A stretch of 64,000 bases of DNA from Petrolisthes cinctipes (GCA_033782935.1 JAWQEG010000166.1:4281501-4345500), one strand, 5' to 3'. Positions 31,631 to 43,561 are shown, counted from the first letter of the stretch. The notes: a model not told the origin generated them from the sequence alone. Numbers and translations are program-made.

Positions 31631-31915
31631 TATAAAGATATGGGACGTTATCACACAGGATGATTGAAGACTCGGTGTGCAGTACAAGGTGGTTTATTGG
31701 TAGGTAACACTTAGGTAAGTTGTGGTTGTGGTGAATCAAGCAGAGAGGTGTGTGAATGTGTTTGGCTCGTAGTGAGAGGAGCGTTGTACCCTCGAGCCCC
31801 GCTTGTAGGAAACTGACCGTGACCCCTGTGTGGGAAGGCGGGAAAACGGCTGGGCCAAGTGAGGGTAGAGAAGCGCAGTGTGAGAATATGTGTCCAGCTT
31901 GCTTGATTCACTACA
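31631..31915 (-). repeat. Gypsy-A copy 2, 5' LTR
   Basis: 285 bases. The ends match the family, but the middle (about 31715-31830) differs strongly from the LTR at 24776-25071 and from both LTRs of copy 1. It represents a different LTR subtype. Confidence 0.85.
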
Positions 31916-32716
31916 CGTCCTTCACTATAGGCCTACGTGGGAAGTCTTCCACCAAGCCCTCCAGTTGATGCTAGTAGTGATGATCGTAGTGGTAATATTG
32001 TAGTATTGTAGTGGTGCACTTGCACTTGGAAACTGAGGTTGAAAGTTGAACGTAAACACTGTTAATGAGTTTCTTGCCTTCTTCTCTCTGCTTTTCACCA
32101 CTGTCTCTTCTCTCCTGTCTTCTGTTGCTCGTACATTACTTGGTTTTCACTTTGTGGTTGTTTGTTTGCCTTGCTTCGTATCCACCGCTGTTCACCAAAT
32201 GTTCAGGTTGTAGATGCCCAGGATACGATGATGTGGTAGCATTGATAGAGTTGAGTTATAGTGGCAGCTTAGATCTTTCTTTTTTTGGAGATAAGGTGCA
32301 AAGTGATAAACTTTTGAGTTTTAACAGGGGTTTATTGAAGAACCAAGCCTCTTGTACAGCGAGTTGGACTAGGAGCTAGTGTTAGCTGTATGATAGCTAG
32401 TATTAGAATGATCTTGTACTTAGTGAACAAGACTCTGTGGGGATCTATAACCCAAATTGTCATATAACCCAGCCTTTGAAAAGTTTGCTGATTCATATTA
32501 GGTTCTCATGAAGAACAGTTTACCAAACTGTGTACATTTGTGTACATTAACCTTTGATACAGTCTCTCACGCCCGATGAGGTTCCTAGGGCAGAATTGTG
32601 CTTAATAAGTGTTATGTCAGACATTATGCTTACATTATGATACATGTGAGTACATTGTAGGATTACATGTGATATAGATATGTAGATAGATATGAATATA
32701 TATGTAGATTAACAGG
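31916..32716. other. No gene recognised
   Basis: A Leu/Phe-rich frame at 32065-32379 has no recognisable domain and I do not call it. The 3' part is AT-rich with GATATAGATATG repeats near 32670-32700. Confidence 0.5.
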
Positions 32717-32718
32717 TA

Positions 32719-33227
32719 CAGTTGAGCAAGTAGAAAGTGCAAGAAAAATATGGTTGTTTATTGCAACATCTGGCAGTTCTTTGTAGTAAACCCTCGTATC
32801 TTTATGAATGAATCACTGAGAACCCAGAGCCAATGTAAGGTGGAACGTGATTGGCTGAACTTTGAGTGGTGGTGAAGTAAATCTTATCATCCCATTTTAC
32901 GTAAAGTAATATGTGGTAGAACAAATTGTAGGAAGTAATACTACAACAGTTATGTATTGAACAATGTTAGAGTAACAATGGCGTAATTTGCATTATTGAT
33001 ATGTAAAACGTTAATAGCAACACAGCACAGGAAAGCAGCATTGGTTTGTTGGTTGTTTCGTGTTTTCACGATATTCGAATATGAATCAGATTCGAAGGGA
33101 GAGAAACGACATTGCTCCTGTAATAAATCGGATGCTGAGCATATATTTTGTCAATTTCTGTGGCCATTTGCTCTGGCACACAATGACTGTTACAATGATT
33201 TGGCAATAAATTAACAATTAACTTTTT
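32719..33227 (+). repeat. Left terminal inverted repeat
   Basis: Starts CAGTTGAGCAAGTAGAAAG and ends near CAATAAATTAACAATTAACT. It contains a 72-codon frame (32996-33214) that is repeated identically in the right arm. I regard that frame as a by-product. Confidence 0.9.
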
Positions 33228-33406
33228 CTAGCTGCTAGGAACACAGGGAGTTAGTATTTGTTATTATTACATTAAAACACGTTAATAATGATACTGAACC
33301 AACGACTTGAAGTTCATTCATTGTGCTTCATCAGTAAACGAAGGTGAAGAGGGAACCTCATATCGCAGCATACAAACAGAAGCACAGGAAGTTCTGACAG
33401 TGTAAG

Positions 33407-35114
33407 ATGGACCGTCGTAACGTGCAGAAAGTTGCTCAGCGAGCGAGAATGGTGGGGATGCACGAGGCTGGTTTATCACCACACCAGATAGCTGCCGACC
33501 TTGGTGTTCACTAAACCACTGTTTATCGCTGGCTTAAGAGGTGGGAGGAGGAAGGTGACTTAACAGACCACCGTCGACCTGGACCAGCAAGAAAAACCAC
33601 AGCAGAGGAAGATCGGCGTTTACAAGAGTATATTGAAGCACAACCCTTTTCCAATGCTGTGGCAGCTAGGCGAGATCTTCAGCTTCCTGTGACGTCAGAG
33701 ACTGTAAGGAAGAGATTGGTGGAATTCGGTTACCACCACCGAACACCGGCAAAAAAACAAAAGTTAACCGAGAGACACCGGGAGGCACGCCTACATTTTG
33801 CTCAAAGATACTTGGACCATGACCTGGACTACTGGGGGAGAGTCATCTTCTCCGATGAAAAGACATTTAGTTCTACCAACCATGGGAAACTTCATTGTTA
33901 CAGGATGAACAATACCAGGTAAGTTATAGTGGTTTTAAAACCACTTAGCGTTTTGACTGCACTGTATTTAGCAATTAAAACAAATGAAGGCATAAACAAA
34001 TTTCCATACTTTCAGAGTTATTGCACGTTGTATAATTTTATCACTGTGTAAGGATTATGTCGACACTAATGACTGTAAAGGATAATTCATGTAGGAGACT
34101 CATAACCAATACCTTCAAAACTATACAGTTATGAAACGTTGACTTCAAGCTTCATGACTATGAAAGCCAGTATTTAATTAGTAAGCTTGTTATTCTACAA
34201 TGCCGCTCAGCGGCAGGCATTTCTGCCTAATTTTATACAGGTTTGTATCCCTTGCTTGGCAGATTTTCTTGGGGAGAGTCCTTTCATTCTTTGGCAATGA
34301 TATCCAAAGTTTCCTATAAGTCCGAAGACAAAATATTAGTGAATAACTCTCACACCTCGCTAAGCATTGAGTTGTCATATCTGAAAAATTCTTCTTTGCC
34401 AACCTAAGTTATAACTATTTATCTGAAGCTTCTTATCAGACACACACACAAGGTGTCGAGCGTTGTTACCAGATACCATAATATATTTCTTCATAACCTG
34501 AGGCAGAGAGTTTTGGAGAATGGAGGATTATTTATTCCCACGACTGTTTATTTTTTACCTTTTTGTTATATTACAAAACTAACAGGATTTTATTTAACAG
34601 GTATGTTCAGGAGCATGTATACGCAGAGGCACGCAGTGGTCACGTAACCTGTAATGTGTGGGGCTGGATTGGACTTCATGGTGTTGGTGAGGTCACTGAG
34701 ATCGAAGGGAGGTTCACGGCTGAGCAGTATTTAGAGATATTAGAAGAGGTGATGCTGCCGACTGTCCGCGCCTACACCCTGCCTTATCCGGAGACCATCA
34801 TCTACATGCATGATAACTGTCCCGTGCACACAGCAAACATCGTGAGAAGATGGATTGAGGATCAGCCCCAACTGGAAGTTTTGCCATGGCCTAGTTACAG
34901 CCCTGACTTAAATCCTATCGAGAACGTCTGGGCTAATATTGTTAATGTCTGGGAACCCGAAGAGGAAAGGACACGACAGCAACTGCTAAATCATATGATG
35001 AGGGAGTGGTAAGTCCTCAGGAGGAAGCCACAAATCATTCACAACCATGTGACTTCTCTATCTGACCGCCTTCGTGATGTGATTGCCAACAACGGTCTGT
35101 GGACAAAATACTGA
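33407..35114 (+). pseudogene. Tc1-like DDE transposase, one intron, two premature stops
   Basis: The start is MDRRNVQKVAQRARMVGMHE at 33407. The N-terminal paired-type HTH follows (GLSPHQIAADLGVH), broken by TAA at 33512-33514 just before TTVYRWLKRW. A second HTH region (SETVRKRLVEFGYHHRTP) leads to the first catalytic Asp in VIFSDEKTFSS. Exon 1 ends at 33918. The intron 33919-34600 splits an Arg codon. Exon 2 has GHVTCNVWGWIG, the second Asp in YMHDNCPVH and the Glu in SPDLNPIENVW, with 35 residues between them. A stop at 35010-35012 interrupts the C-terminus, which otherwise ends LWTKY at 35111. Length without stops is about 340 residues, typical of Tc1. Inactive as written. Confidence 0.88.
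33919..34600 (+). other. Intron of the Tc1-like transposase
   Basis: Donor AG|GTAAGT at 33918/33919 and acceptor TTATTTAACAG at 34590-34600. Removing 682 bases joins the two transposase parts in frame (phase 2). The intron body is AT-rich without other features. Confidence 0.8.
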
Positions 35115-36675
35115 ATGGAAGTGTCATTTTTGCATTAAATGGTTTCAGGTCCCTATTGAATGACTGTTTTCATATGATATATTATTTTTTCGGTGACTGT
35201 AATAAAACTGGTGAATATTTATTTTACTTGTATTGTCTATTGTCCTATTGTCTTATGCTGTCATGAGAAGGTGGAATTTTGTCTGAGGAAAAGCCATGGT
35301 CTTAATATACTGAGAGATGTTGAAAGAATTAATGGTTGAAACATATAAATGACTGCTAAGAAGGAATTTTCTTGGAAAATATCGCAGTAGTTAAAACCTA
35401 GTTGTTGGAATCGGCACTCCGCAGTCTTTGCAACTATATGGCACATGACAGACATTCTGACAGTCGTCGGTGCATGACTGTAGGAATAAATATATATATA
35501 TATCAGTGCATGACAGAAAGTGAAATATGAGGAAACATTTATGCATAAAAGAAACAATATCTTCCATTATCTTATCAAATTCAGTAGGGCTAAGGGATAG
35601 CATGAATCATTAAACTTTAAAAAGGCCCTGTCCAAACTAGAGGGCAGAACAGACTGTCACACAAGTGTTTCTAAATCACGGTGTGGACAACACAAGCGTG
35701 CTTGGTGTTATTACCTGATCGATCAGGTAACAGTGGTAAAGAACGAGGGATCTTTCACACAAAAAGTAATCCCCGTCGGGCATGCCCGATACAGTGAGGA
35801 CGGGGCCTTAGTAATTACATAATTAATTTAGATAACTATTACCATGCCAGCAAAATTGATATCTGCCGCTGTTTACGAATTTGCTAACCACCTCATTCCA
35901 CTGTTTTCGACGCAGGCTCAAACCACCTTCTCCATACGAGTGGAAAAGAAAGAGGTCTGGGTTAGGTATTGAAAAATGAAACTATGATATTGGTTTACTA
36001 GTCCTTGTTTAATAATAAGATAAATTCACAGTGCCGTGAATGTCAGAATAAAAAAAATAAAAAAAATACAGAGAAAGCAGTAGTTTATTGAGACGACAAC
36101 AGTTTCGTCTACATCGCTTAACCCTCTTCAGATATGAACCTAATATTGTAGGAGGACAGATTATATACCGCCTATAGAATGGGAGATATGGAAGGGGAGA
36201 GGCGGACGGGTCACATGAGAGTTTGTCCTCTTACCCCACTTTCCCCAACTCCCCCCTTCCCCTAACTCCCCCCTTCATGCCCTGCTAAGCCTCTCCTTCC
36301 TCCTACGTGACCCCTCTTGTCCCTTTCTCCCACCTCTCACGTAACCCTTCCGCCTCTTCCCTTTCCCTTTCTATTTCTCCCCCTCTTTTGAGCGGTACGG
36401 TATATAATCTGTCCTACGAGATTTAGTTCATATCAGATGAGGGCTACGCGATGTAGCCGGCCCTGTTTTAATTTCAATAAACTACGGCTTTCTCCGTGGG
36501 ATTTTGCTTAACTCCCTGTTTGGTATTACAAAAATATATGTTATACATCAGTGAATGTGAACTCACATAACTTACAGGAGTCTTGTCTTACAATTATGCA
36601 GATTATATCAGTAAGAGTTTGTAATTTTAATACATTACATCTATAAAGAGAAGAATTTTAAAAGCTAAGGCATGA
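35115..36675. other. Tc1-type element interior, non-coding
   Basis: Contains (AT)n at about 35488-35502, a short palindrome CCTGATCGATCAGG at 35712-35725, and the inverted pair at 36067-36505. No gene recognised. Confidence 0.55.
36067..36505. repeat. Inverted pair resembling Penelope-like element ends
   Basis: The left arm, about 36067-36175, read in reverse has TTCATATCTGAAGAGGGTTA, then GAAACTGTTGTCG and AATAAACTAC. The right arm, about 36395-36505, has TATATAATCTGTCC, TTCATATCAGATGAGGG and AATAAACTAC. The CTGAAGAxGG...GAAACxxTT...AATAAA pattern is typical of Penelope-like element termini. The roughly 220-base centre is pyrimidine-rich on one strand. No protein is present. Confidence 0.55.
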
Positions 36676-37183
36676 AATAGTTAATAGTTAATTTATTGCC
36701 AAATCATTGTAACAGTCATTGTGTGCCAGAGCAAATGGCCACAGAAATTGACAAAATATATGCTCAGCATCCGATTTATTACAGGAGCAATGTCGTTTCT
36801 CTCCCTTCGAATCTGATTCATATTCGAATATCGTGAAAACACGAAACAACCAACAAACCAATGCTGCTTTCCTGTGCTGTGTTGCTATTAACGTTTTACA
36901 TATCAATAATGCAAATTACGCCATTGTTACTCTAACATTGTTCAATACATAACTGTTGTAGTATTACTTCCTACAATTTGTTCTACCACATATTACTTTA
37001 CGTAAAATGGGATGATAAGATTTACTTCACCACCACTCAAAGTTCAGCCAATCACGTTCCACCTTACATTGGCTCTGGGTTCTCAGTGATTCATTCATAA
37101 AGATACGAGGGTTTACTACAAAGAACTGCCAGATGTTGCCATAAACAACCATATTTTTCTTGCACTTTCTACTTGCTCAACTG
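36676..37183 (-). repeat. Right terminal inverted repeat
   Basis: Reverse complement of 32719-33227, with one visible mismatch near 37139. Ends CTTGCTCAACTG next to TA. Confidence 0.9.
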
Positions 37184-37262
37184 TACATACTTACTTGTTT
37201 GGAAGATATTATAGGCCCGCTCCACCAGCAGATGGTGCTCCACAGGGCCTCCCTCAATATTA

Positions 37263-38882
37263 TTAAATACTATAATTACCTTTAATACTCACATCGTCCA
37301 TGTCGTAATACTCAGCGAACAGATGTGTTTTCAATATTTTCTTAAAAATCGTGCAATTTTCAACACTTTCGACATTTAACGGCAATCCATGAAAGAGCCT
37401 TGGTGCACACCTCTCAAATGCTCGGAATTCCATTATCAGATTGCTCCTCGGCTCATTTACCCTGTATTGTTCGTCACTATGCCTGATTTCCATAGAGGTA
37501 TTTACTTTAAAACTTCTTAAAAGATTCTTCAAATATTCTGATTTTCCAATTTTCAAGGCTTGAAATGTTAGTAGACATATCTTGTACACAATCCTCGCCT
37601 TTTTTGGTAGCCAATGTAAGTCAATGAGTGCTGGAGTTATCCTCTCACGATATGGAAGACCTTCAATTAATCTTGCAGCTCTGTTCATTATATTTTGCGA
37701 TTTTCATAACCGACAGTCTGGCAAACCATAATGGAGGGAATTGCAATAATCCAGTCTGCTTATGACATAGTTGTGAAGAAGCATCTTCTCGGTATCCTTA
37801 TCTAAATATTTTCTAACAAATGCAATGTTCCTCAAATGGTAACCAGAAATCTTCACCATTTGATAATTTGAGCTTCGAAAGAAAGATTTTCGTCTAGTAG
37901 CACTCCTAAATCTTTACCTTAATTTCTTACATCCAGCATACTACAATGTACTCGTAAACTTGAGATATCTAATCTTCTAAGATTAGTCATTTTTCCAACG
38001 ATCAAACTCTCAGTTTTACTGGATTTAGCTTTAGTTGTTTCAATGAAGTCCATCCAATCCTTAAAATCAGACATAACAGCACCCACTTCTCCTCAGCATC
38101 CGCTACATTATTTATTGACTTATAAAACTGGGTTTCATCAGCAAATAATTTAAAGTTCACACCATGTTTCACTAATATATTTGATAATTCAATAGTGTAG
38201 ATACAGAAGAGAATAGGACCCAATACACTCCCCTGAGGGACTCCTCTTCGCAGGGGTTTCTTCCTCGGAAAAGATTTTCCAATCTGTACACAATATGTTC
38301 TATCTCTTAAATAACTTTCCAGGTAGGCCAATACATTAAGCCATCTAAAAGTATACTATGCACTACCGTATCAAATGCAGCACTCAAATCAAGCATAATA
38401 AGAACACTACACTTTTCTTCATCCATCAACACTAGTACCGGTAGGTCATTAACTATGGTGTATAGTGAAGTCTTAGTCGAATGTAACTGCCTATAAGCAG
38501 ACTGACTATCAGGTAGGCCTATAGCCTTCACCTCATTCAAGTGATGCCATAACTGATCTAAAATTACATTTTCAATCACTTTCAATAAAAAGGTCAAATT
38601 CGATACTGGTCTAGATGGACTCAGACTCTGAGGGTCAGGGTTACCTTTAACAATAAGTTTAACAATAGCTAATTTCTCTCTCTCTGGAAATACAATATCA
38701 AAACTTTGATTAATAACATTTTGCAAGAACACTTGAACAATATCATCGACATTTCTACTTATTATAACAGGCGAAATAGGTAATGGATCATTATCACAAT
38801 GAGTTATTTTTACTCTCTGTACAATTTCCTTCACTTTCGCCATATCAATATTTTGAAAGCAAAGTAGTTTACTCTCAGGCAC
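37263..38882 (-). pseudogene. Degraded CR1/L2-like reverse transcriptase
   Basis: On the minus strand: a fragment at 38882-38307 with HCDNDPLPISPVII, SLSPSRPVSNLTFLLKVIE, DSQSAYRQLHSTKTSLYTIV and MLDLSAAFDTVVH; a fragment at 38331-38002 with LRRGVPQGSVLGPILFCIYT and FKLFADETQFY (the catalytic box degraded from FADD to FADE); and a C-terminal fragment at 37688-37263 with NRAARLIEGLPYRERITPAL and DLHWLPKKARIVYKI. The frames are offset, and stops occur between 38002 and 37688. This is a different family from 22511-24711. It ends just outside the Tc1-type element. Confidence 0.8.
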
Positions 38883-39420
38883 TCTGCCCAGCGGGGCTAA
38901 CTACTAGGCATCCCCCACAGGGCTAGAATTTTTTTTTTTTTTTTGTAGGATCTGGTCACTTTCTAGTGGATTTGACGAGATCTGCCCACATGGATTAAAA
39001 ATCCATTTGAGGTGTACTGCAAACGGAGGCTCATTTTTTTGTTTTTTTACATTGTACTGTGAACCACCAGCACATGGGGGTGCATTATCCTTTAGCATGC
39101 AGCAGTCTAAACTCCCTCCCCCTTTATGGTCCCTTCAGGACTGGTCTTATGGAAGGTGCGGCCCCACTTGTAGCTCTTGTGGTAACGTGGACTTGGGCCC
39201 ACAGCACTGGCAGTGGGATCAAAAACTTTCTCCCCAATCTCCCTGGTGGTCGGAGGCCCCCAGACTCAATGGTCCAGTAAGCTCTGGTCCCATCTTCCTG
39301 GGATGTGCTTCAGTAGCACAGGCATGTAGGGCCAGCCCCTTCTTTTTTTTAATTTGTTTTTTCGCTGCGACCAGAGCATACTGGAGGTCTGTGGGGCAGG
39401 AGAACAGCAACAACAACAAC
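38883..39420. other. Unassigned segment ending in a CAA-type tail
   Basis: Starts near a T-run at 38930-38945. The rest is moderately GC-rich without a credible frame; short frames overlap on both strands. It ends AGCAACAACAACAAC at about 39405-39419, directly abutting the CR1-like fragment. This could be the 3' end of another non-LTR element (inference). Confidence 0.4.
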
Positions 39421-40057
39421 TGTGTAACACAGACACCAAAATTATTGCATATAACACTTTCGTTCGGCCACATTTAGATTATTGCGACACCGTCTGGGAC
39501 CCACACACTTACAATAATATCAATAAATTAGAGTCCATACAAAACAAGACTGCAAGATGGGCCAGACGTGATTACAGACACACTTCATCAGTCACTTTGC
39601 TTAAACAAGACACAAAACTAGACCCATTAGTAACACGAAGACAGATACACAGACAACAGATGATATACAAAATCACAAACAAGTTAGTTGGCATAGACAA
39701 AGACACATATCTACACCCTACAAGTATACGATCCACTAGAGGCAGCCACAACTTAAAATACCATACATACCAGACAAGCACTGATATATTTAGGCACTCA
39801 TTCTTTCCCCGCAGCATCCAAGAGTGGAATCATCTCCCATCTCACGTAGTTAATAGCCCCACTCTTGACACGTTTAGAAATAGGATCACCAATCATTACC
39901 TCCCCAATCCTAATCCTCAATCCACAGTCCCTGACCCAATCCACCCTTATCCTAACCCTCTTCCAAATCCTGCCCTGGATCCCTAAATCCCCCGCACAAC
40001 CCCCTCATATTATGCCGCCCATGAGCGGCCCTCTGCGGGACCCTAAAACTTGAACTC
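39421..40057 (+). mobile_element. CR1/Jockey-like element, 3' fragment
   Basis: Nearly identical to the 3' quarter of the element at 22511-24711 but on the plus strand. The frame continues from NTDTKIIAYNTFVRPHLDYC through QNKTARWARRDYR to PNPALDP at 39986. A shared 3' UTR then ends AAAACTTGAACTC at about 40057. Strong 5' truncation, with no RT catalytic domain. Typical of incomplete target-primed reverse transcription. Confidence 0.88.
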
Positions 40058-43046
40058 TCTTGCACTTGAGTATACCGACGTATTACATTCAAACCACTTT
40101 CTGAAAAACTTTCCACTATATACTTGTGTAATGCTCTATACTTTCCTGAACTCACAAGTTACCAAAAAAAAAATATATATATATAAGGGAGCTCAATGCT
40201 ATGATGTTCCCTGAGGTGCAAGACAGCATAGCATTATCACAAAAAAAAAAAAAAAAAAAAATAGGGATTCGTTACGTGTTCCTCGTCAATCAACAGGGGA
40301 GCCGAGTATATAGTACAGAGGAACTGAAGAAACTAGAGTTCTATAAATAATTTATTGATATTTTCACAATTGAACGAAATAAATATTTATTTACCCCGAA
40401 TCAAATTATGAGTAAACCCCACTCTAATTTATTCCCTTATTGATAATAAAAATTACAAAACAACCATGATTATAGAATGATTATTAAACTTATGGTTTAA
40501 ATTTTCCTAATCGTAAATTATGATATTATATAATTCTCCAAAAATTAAAGAAAAACTAATAATTACCCACCATTAACATTATGTTAACTTTTCTTCGGTA
40601 ATACTATACAAAAAGAATGAACGAGAGAGAATGTTGTCACACGTGTTTATACTAAAAACTGTCCTACGCACTGACTCACTTGAACACCATTTTTCACCAT
40701 AATTACTATAAATCGAACTTATCAGGCTAGTTTAACCTCTACAACACATCTACCTGTGAGCGACAGAAAAATTTACATCGTGCCCTCACACGGATGGCTG
40801 AGATAACATGGGATTAATCCGACTATCTTCCTACCGGCCGTACGTACTATTGCGGACAGAAGTTCACCACCCTCCTCTGGTCAACCCTATGATGTGGCAA
40901 TGTCGCATTCTTGGATATATGAGTTGCCTACTAGATCATTATTAATCATAATAGTATTACCGAGATTAATCGTTCATCAATAATCCTAATGGTTATGCTC
41001 GTTCTGAAGGTTTGACTAATGTATCAGAGGAAATGTAAATGATGTAGGAAGCCACTTCCTTTATACTACATGACATTTAAGCATGCAATACAGGAAATCT
41101 GCAGACTATTATTTTCATCTTTTTTCTGAGGAGTGAACCCTGAAACATAGTGCATGACTTTAATCGATTGATCCGCAAGGTAACAAATACAAAGAGAATT
41201 TGCCAGATAAATACTATCTTCAATAATGGAATGGACATTCGTAAAACTATATTTGGTTGTAATAGCAATATGAATTTTGTTTATTCACATGATTCATGGA
41301 ATCAAATACATAAAAAATATGAAGTTGTGCCACACCTGTTGTATAAGCTATCTAGCCTCAAAAAGTGACCACCATCCGATCAATCCAATAAAAGTAAAGT
41401 CTTTAATACTCGTGATATCTACTAATATGTTTAATCAACTCACGGTGTGACATTATCACCCACTCGTGAAACCGTGTGTGTGTGAGTGTGTGTTCTAATA
41501 ACAGATTCGTTCGTTATCGAAGAGGAAAACCCTGAGGCCTAATACGAGCTTATGATACGGTTCAAGCACTGCCTACAACTCCACACCTTGGCAAGTCGAG
41601 TAAATTTCCTGATTCCTCCCACCTCTGCAACTTCACTGTTCTGACTGCACTTATTATTTTTTGTAACATGTTTTATGTGCATAATATTTATGCATCATTC
41701 AAAAATATTGGTTTCTGCTGAAATGCTTTATTCTTGTATTTCCTTGTGGTGCATACCATAGGATACAAGACCCTGCTCTTGACTGCACTGTGACTTCTGT
41801 GGTTCACTACTTTCAGTGGTTCACAACTTTCAGACACCAATGAATAACATAAGGTTTACTAGGCAAACTTTGCTTTTTTGCGGGCAAAGCTTGTCGTACG
41901 CATTTATGTTGCTGTCGAAACGGTCGTTTAGGTAGTCAGAGCCTGGCAGTGACTAAAATAGAATTGAGTGGTGTTTCACAAAATGGGTCGCATGACACAC
42001 AAGAAAAGAAACATTGCGCTGTGTATTATTAAAGCAATGTGGATTACTCGACAGTCAATGGTTGTGAAACATTGAAACATGAAAATATTAATTAATCTTT
42101 TTATTTTCCTGATATTTTGTGTAATCACGAAATTACCAAGCGGAAAAACTATCAAAACGAATACTTAATGTTTCCAACATCACAATATAACTACTAAATT
42201 ATGTTTCCTAGCTGGTAATGGATGGATCCGAATCATACTCAAACCACTCGTTAGTAACACGTGCACACACTCTCACTCTCCCACACACGCTGTCCTCATC
42301 ACGCCCACAGTCTGATAATATTTTGAATGAAAGAGGAAGAAGGATTCCTGTGTTTTGCCAAAATGACTGTTTCAAGGACTGTCGGCTTGATAGCATTAGG
42401 TAGGAAGCAAAGAAGCGGGACAGACATCACGAGAAATATAAAAGCAGATTAAGAGAGAAAGAAAGTGACTCAGGTCTGAAGGGATGCCAAAGCCCTTATT
42501 ACTTGGCATATATTATTGCATGATAAATGCCAGAGAGAGAGGGGGGGGGAGAAGTGTTGGTTCATCCGAATGATATAGATTTATTGAGACACAGAACTGC
42601 TTACACAGTGTGTATTATAATTACTCGAGATGTTTGACTTTTGGAGAATGCAATACATATAAAGCTGAGGGACTATGGCAATAGTGACAAGGGGAGGAGA
42701 AAGCAACCACGAGGGAAAGGTGTTATCATGTCTCATAAAATTGCATCTGTTTTCACGTAATTCTAGAACTATAGTATAGTAAAGGAACAGTACGGTAAGT
42801 ATGAAGACAGTATGAGTGAGGTATTGTATATGCTTCTGTAATTAGATTTATGATAAAACGTTTGGTCAGCATATAATAGACATAAACATTACGAGGTAGC
42901 ATCACAATGAGGAGTCGTGATTATTGTAGAGCTGACTGCCTTCCTATTTTCAGTGTTACTAGACCAACCTTCCCCAAGTAGTAAAATTCATGTAAACGAA
43001 TTTGTGGAGGCAACTGTACTTGTGAAGGCTAAATGAACATCTGTAG
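40058..43046. other. Long non-coding stretch
   Basis: AT-rich. Holds short AT runs near 40175-40185, a 20-base A-run at 40241-40260, and GT repeats near 41476-41491. About 43008-43046 is the left remainder of the TTAA-type element copy 1 before the hAT insertion (compare 45800-45833). Apart from the tentative exon at 42212-42399 I see nothing coding. Confidence 0.5.
42212..42399 (+). other. Tentative internal exon
   Basis: A branch-point-like CTACTAAAT and acceptor TTTCCTAG (ending 42211) precede 188 bases that stay open in one frame (MDGSESYSNHSLVTRAH to CFKDCRLDSI), followed by a donor-like TTAG|GTAGGAAG. No domain is recognised. The minus strand is also open here, which weakens the case. 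Confidence 0.2.
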
Positions 43047-43433
43047 CAAGGCCAAGAGATATAGCAGGTCAGGACACTTGCGCTCCTCACCTCCCACCTG
43101 GGGGGTGAGTGAATCTGTGACGTCAGCAAAAGGGCAAACTCACGGTCAAGAAGGGGCTATGCTGTCAGTCGACCTTTGGCTGTCCATCAGTGTTGGTCTC
43201 CCGCTCTGTTTTCAAATGGATGTAGGGCGGTATATCAAAATCATTAATAGGAATTAATGCCATGTGACTCTGTTCTCATGGGATAATTATCAGATTTTCC
43301 TTTACTATCTTCTCTCTACACACACACATTCAATCTCTCTGCACACCGACACACACATACTTTCTCTCTCTCTCTACCTATATATACACACCCATACACA
43401 TACACACTCTCTCTCTCTACACACACCCACACA

Positions 43434-43508
43434 CATACTCTCTCTCTCTCTCTCTCTCTCTACACATACACAGTTTCTGTCTCTCTCTCTCTCTACACAT
43501 ACACAATT

Positions 43509-43559
<51 letters not shown>
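43434..43559. repeat. (CT)n / (CA)n compound microsatellite
   Basis: CT runs at 43434-43461, 43479-43493 and 43512-43559 alternate with ACACATACACA. Overlapping low-complexity frames on both strands are not genes. Confidence 0.95.

Positions 43560-43561
<2 letters not shown>

Larger units (their letters stand above)
24776..31915 (-). mobile_element. Gypsy-A copy 2 (reversed)
   Basis: Same family as 6113-15116, on the minus strand, without the 2.2-kb DNA transposon in the leader. Interior identity with copy 1 is high. Stops occur in protease, RNase H, the integrase zinc-finger lead-in, gag and the tail. Its two LTRs are visibly different from each other over their central part, and the flanks do not match (ATAT at 24772-24775, CGTC at 31916-31919). 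The DNA transposon on the left is not continued on the right. This suggests ectopic recombination between two elements (inference). Confidence 0.9.
32719..37183 (+). mobile_element. Tc1/mariner-type transposon with long TIRs and an intron-bearing transposase
   Basis: A 4.47-kb element with inverted repeats of about 508 bases (32719-33227, 36676-37183) beginning CAGTTGAGCAAGTAGAAAG, flanked by TA on both sides (32717-32718, 37184-37185). It holds a transposase at 33407-35114 interrupted by a GT-AG intron and two stop codons, then about 1.5 kb without genes that contains a Penelope-like inverted pair. The arms are almost identical, with one clear mismatch seen, although the transposase is dead as written. 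Confidence 0.88.

Noticed and set aside
32065..32379. 104-codon Leu/Phe-rich frame considered as a membrane protein
   Set aside because: Composition follows from CT-rich DNA; no signal, conserved motif or splice context convinced me.
32996..33214. 72-codon frame repeated exactly at 36688-36906 on the other strand
   Set aside because: Lies within the terminal inverted repeats of the Tc1-type element; its duplication follows from the arms and it has no known domain.
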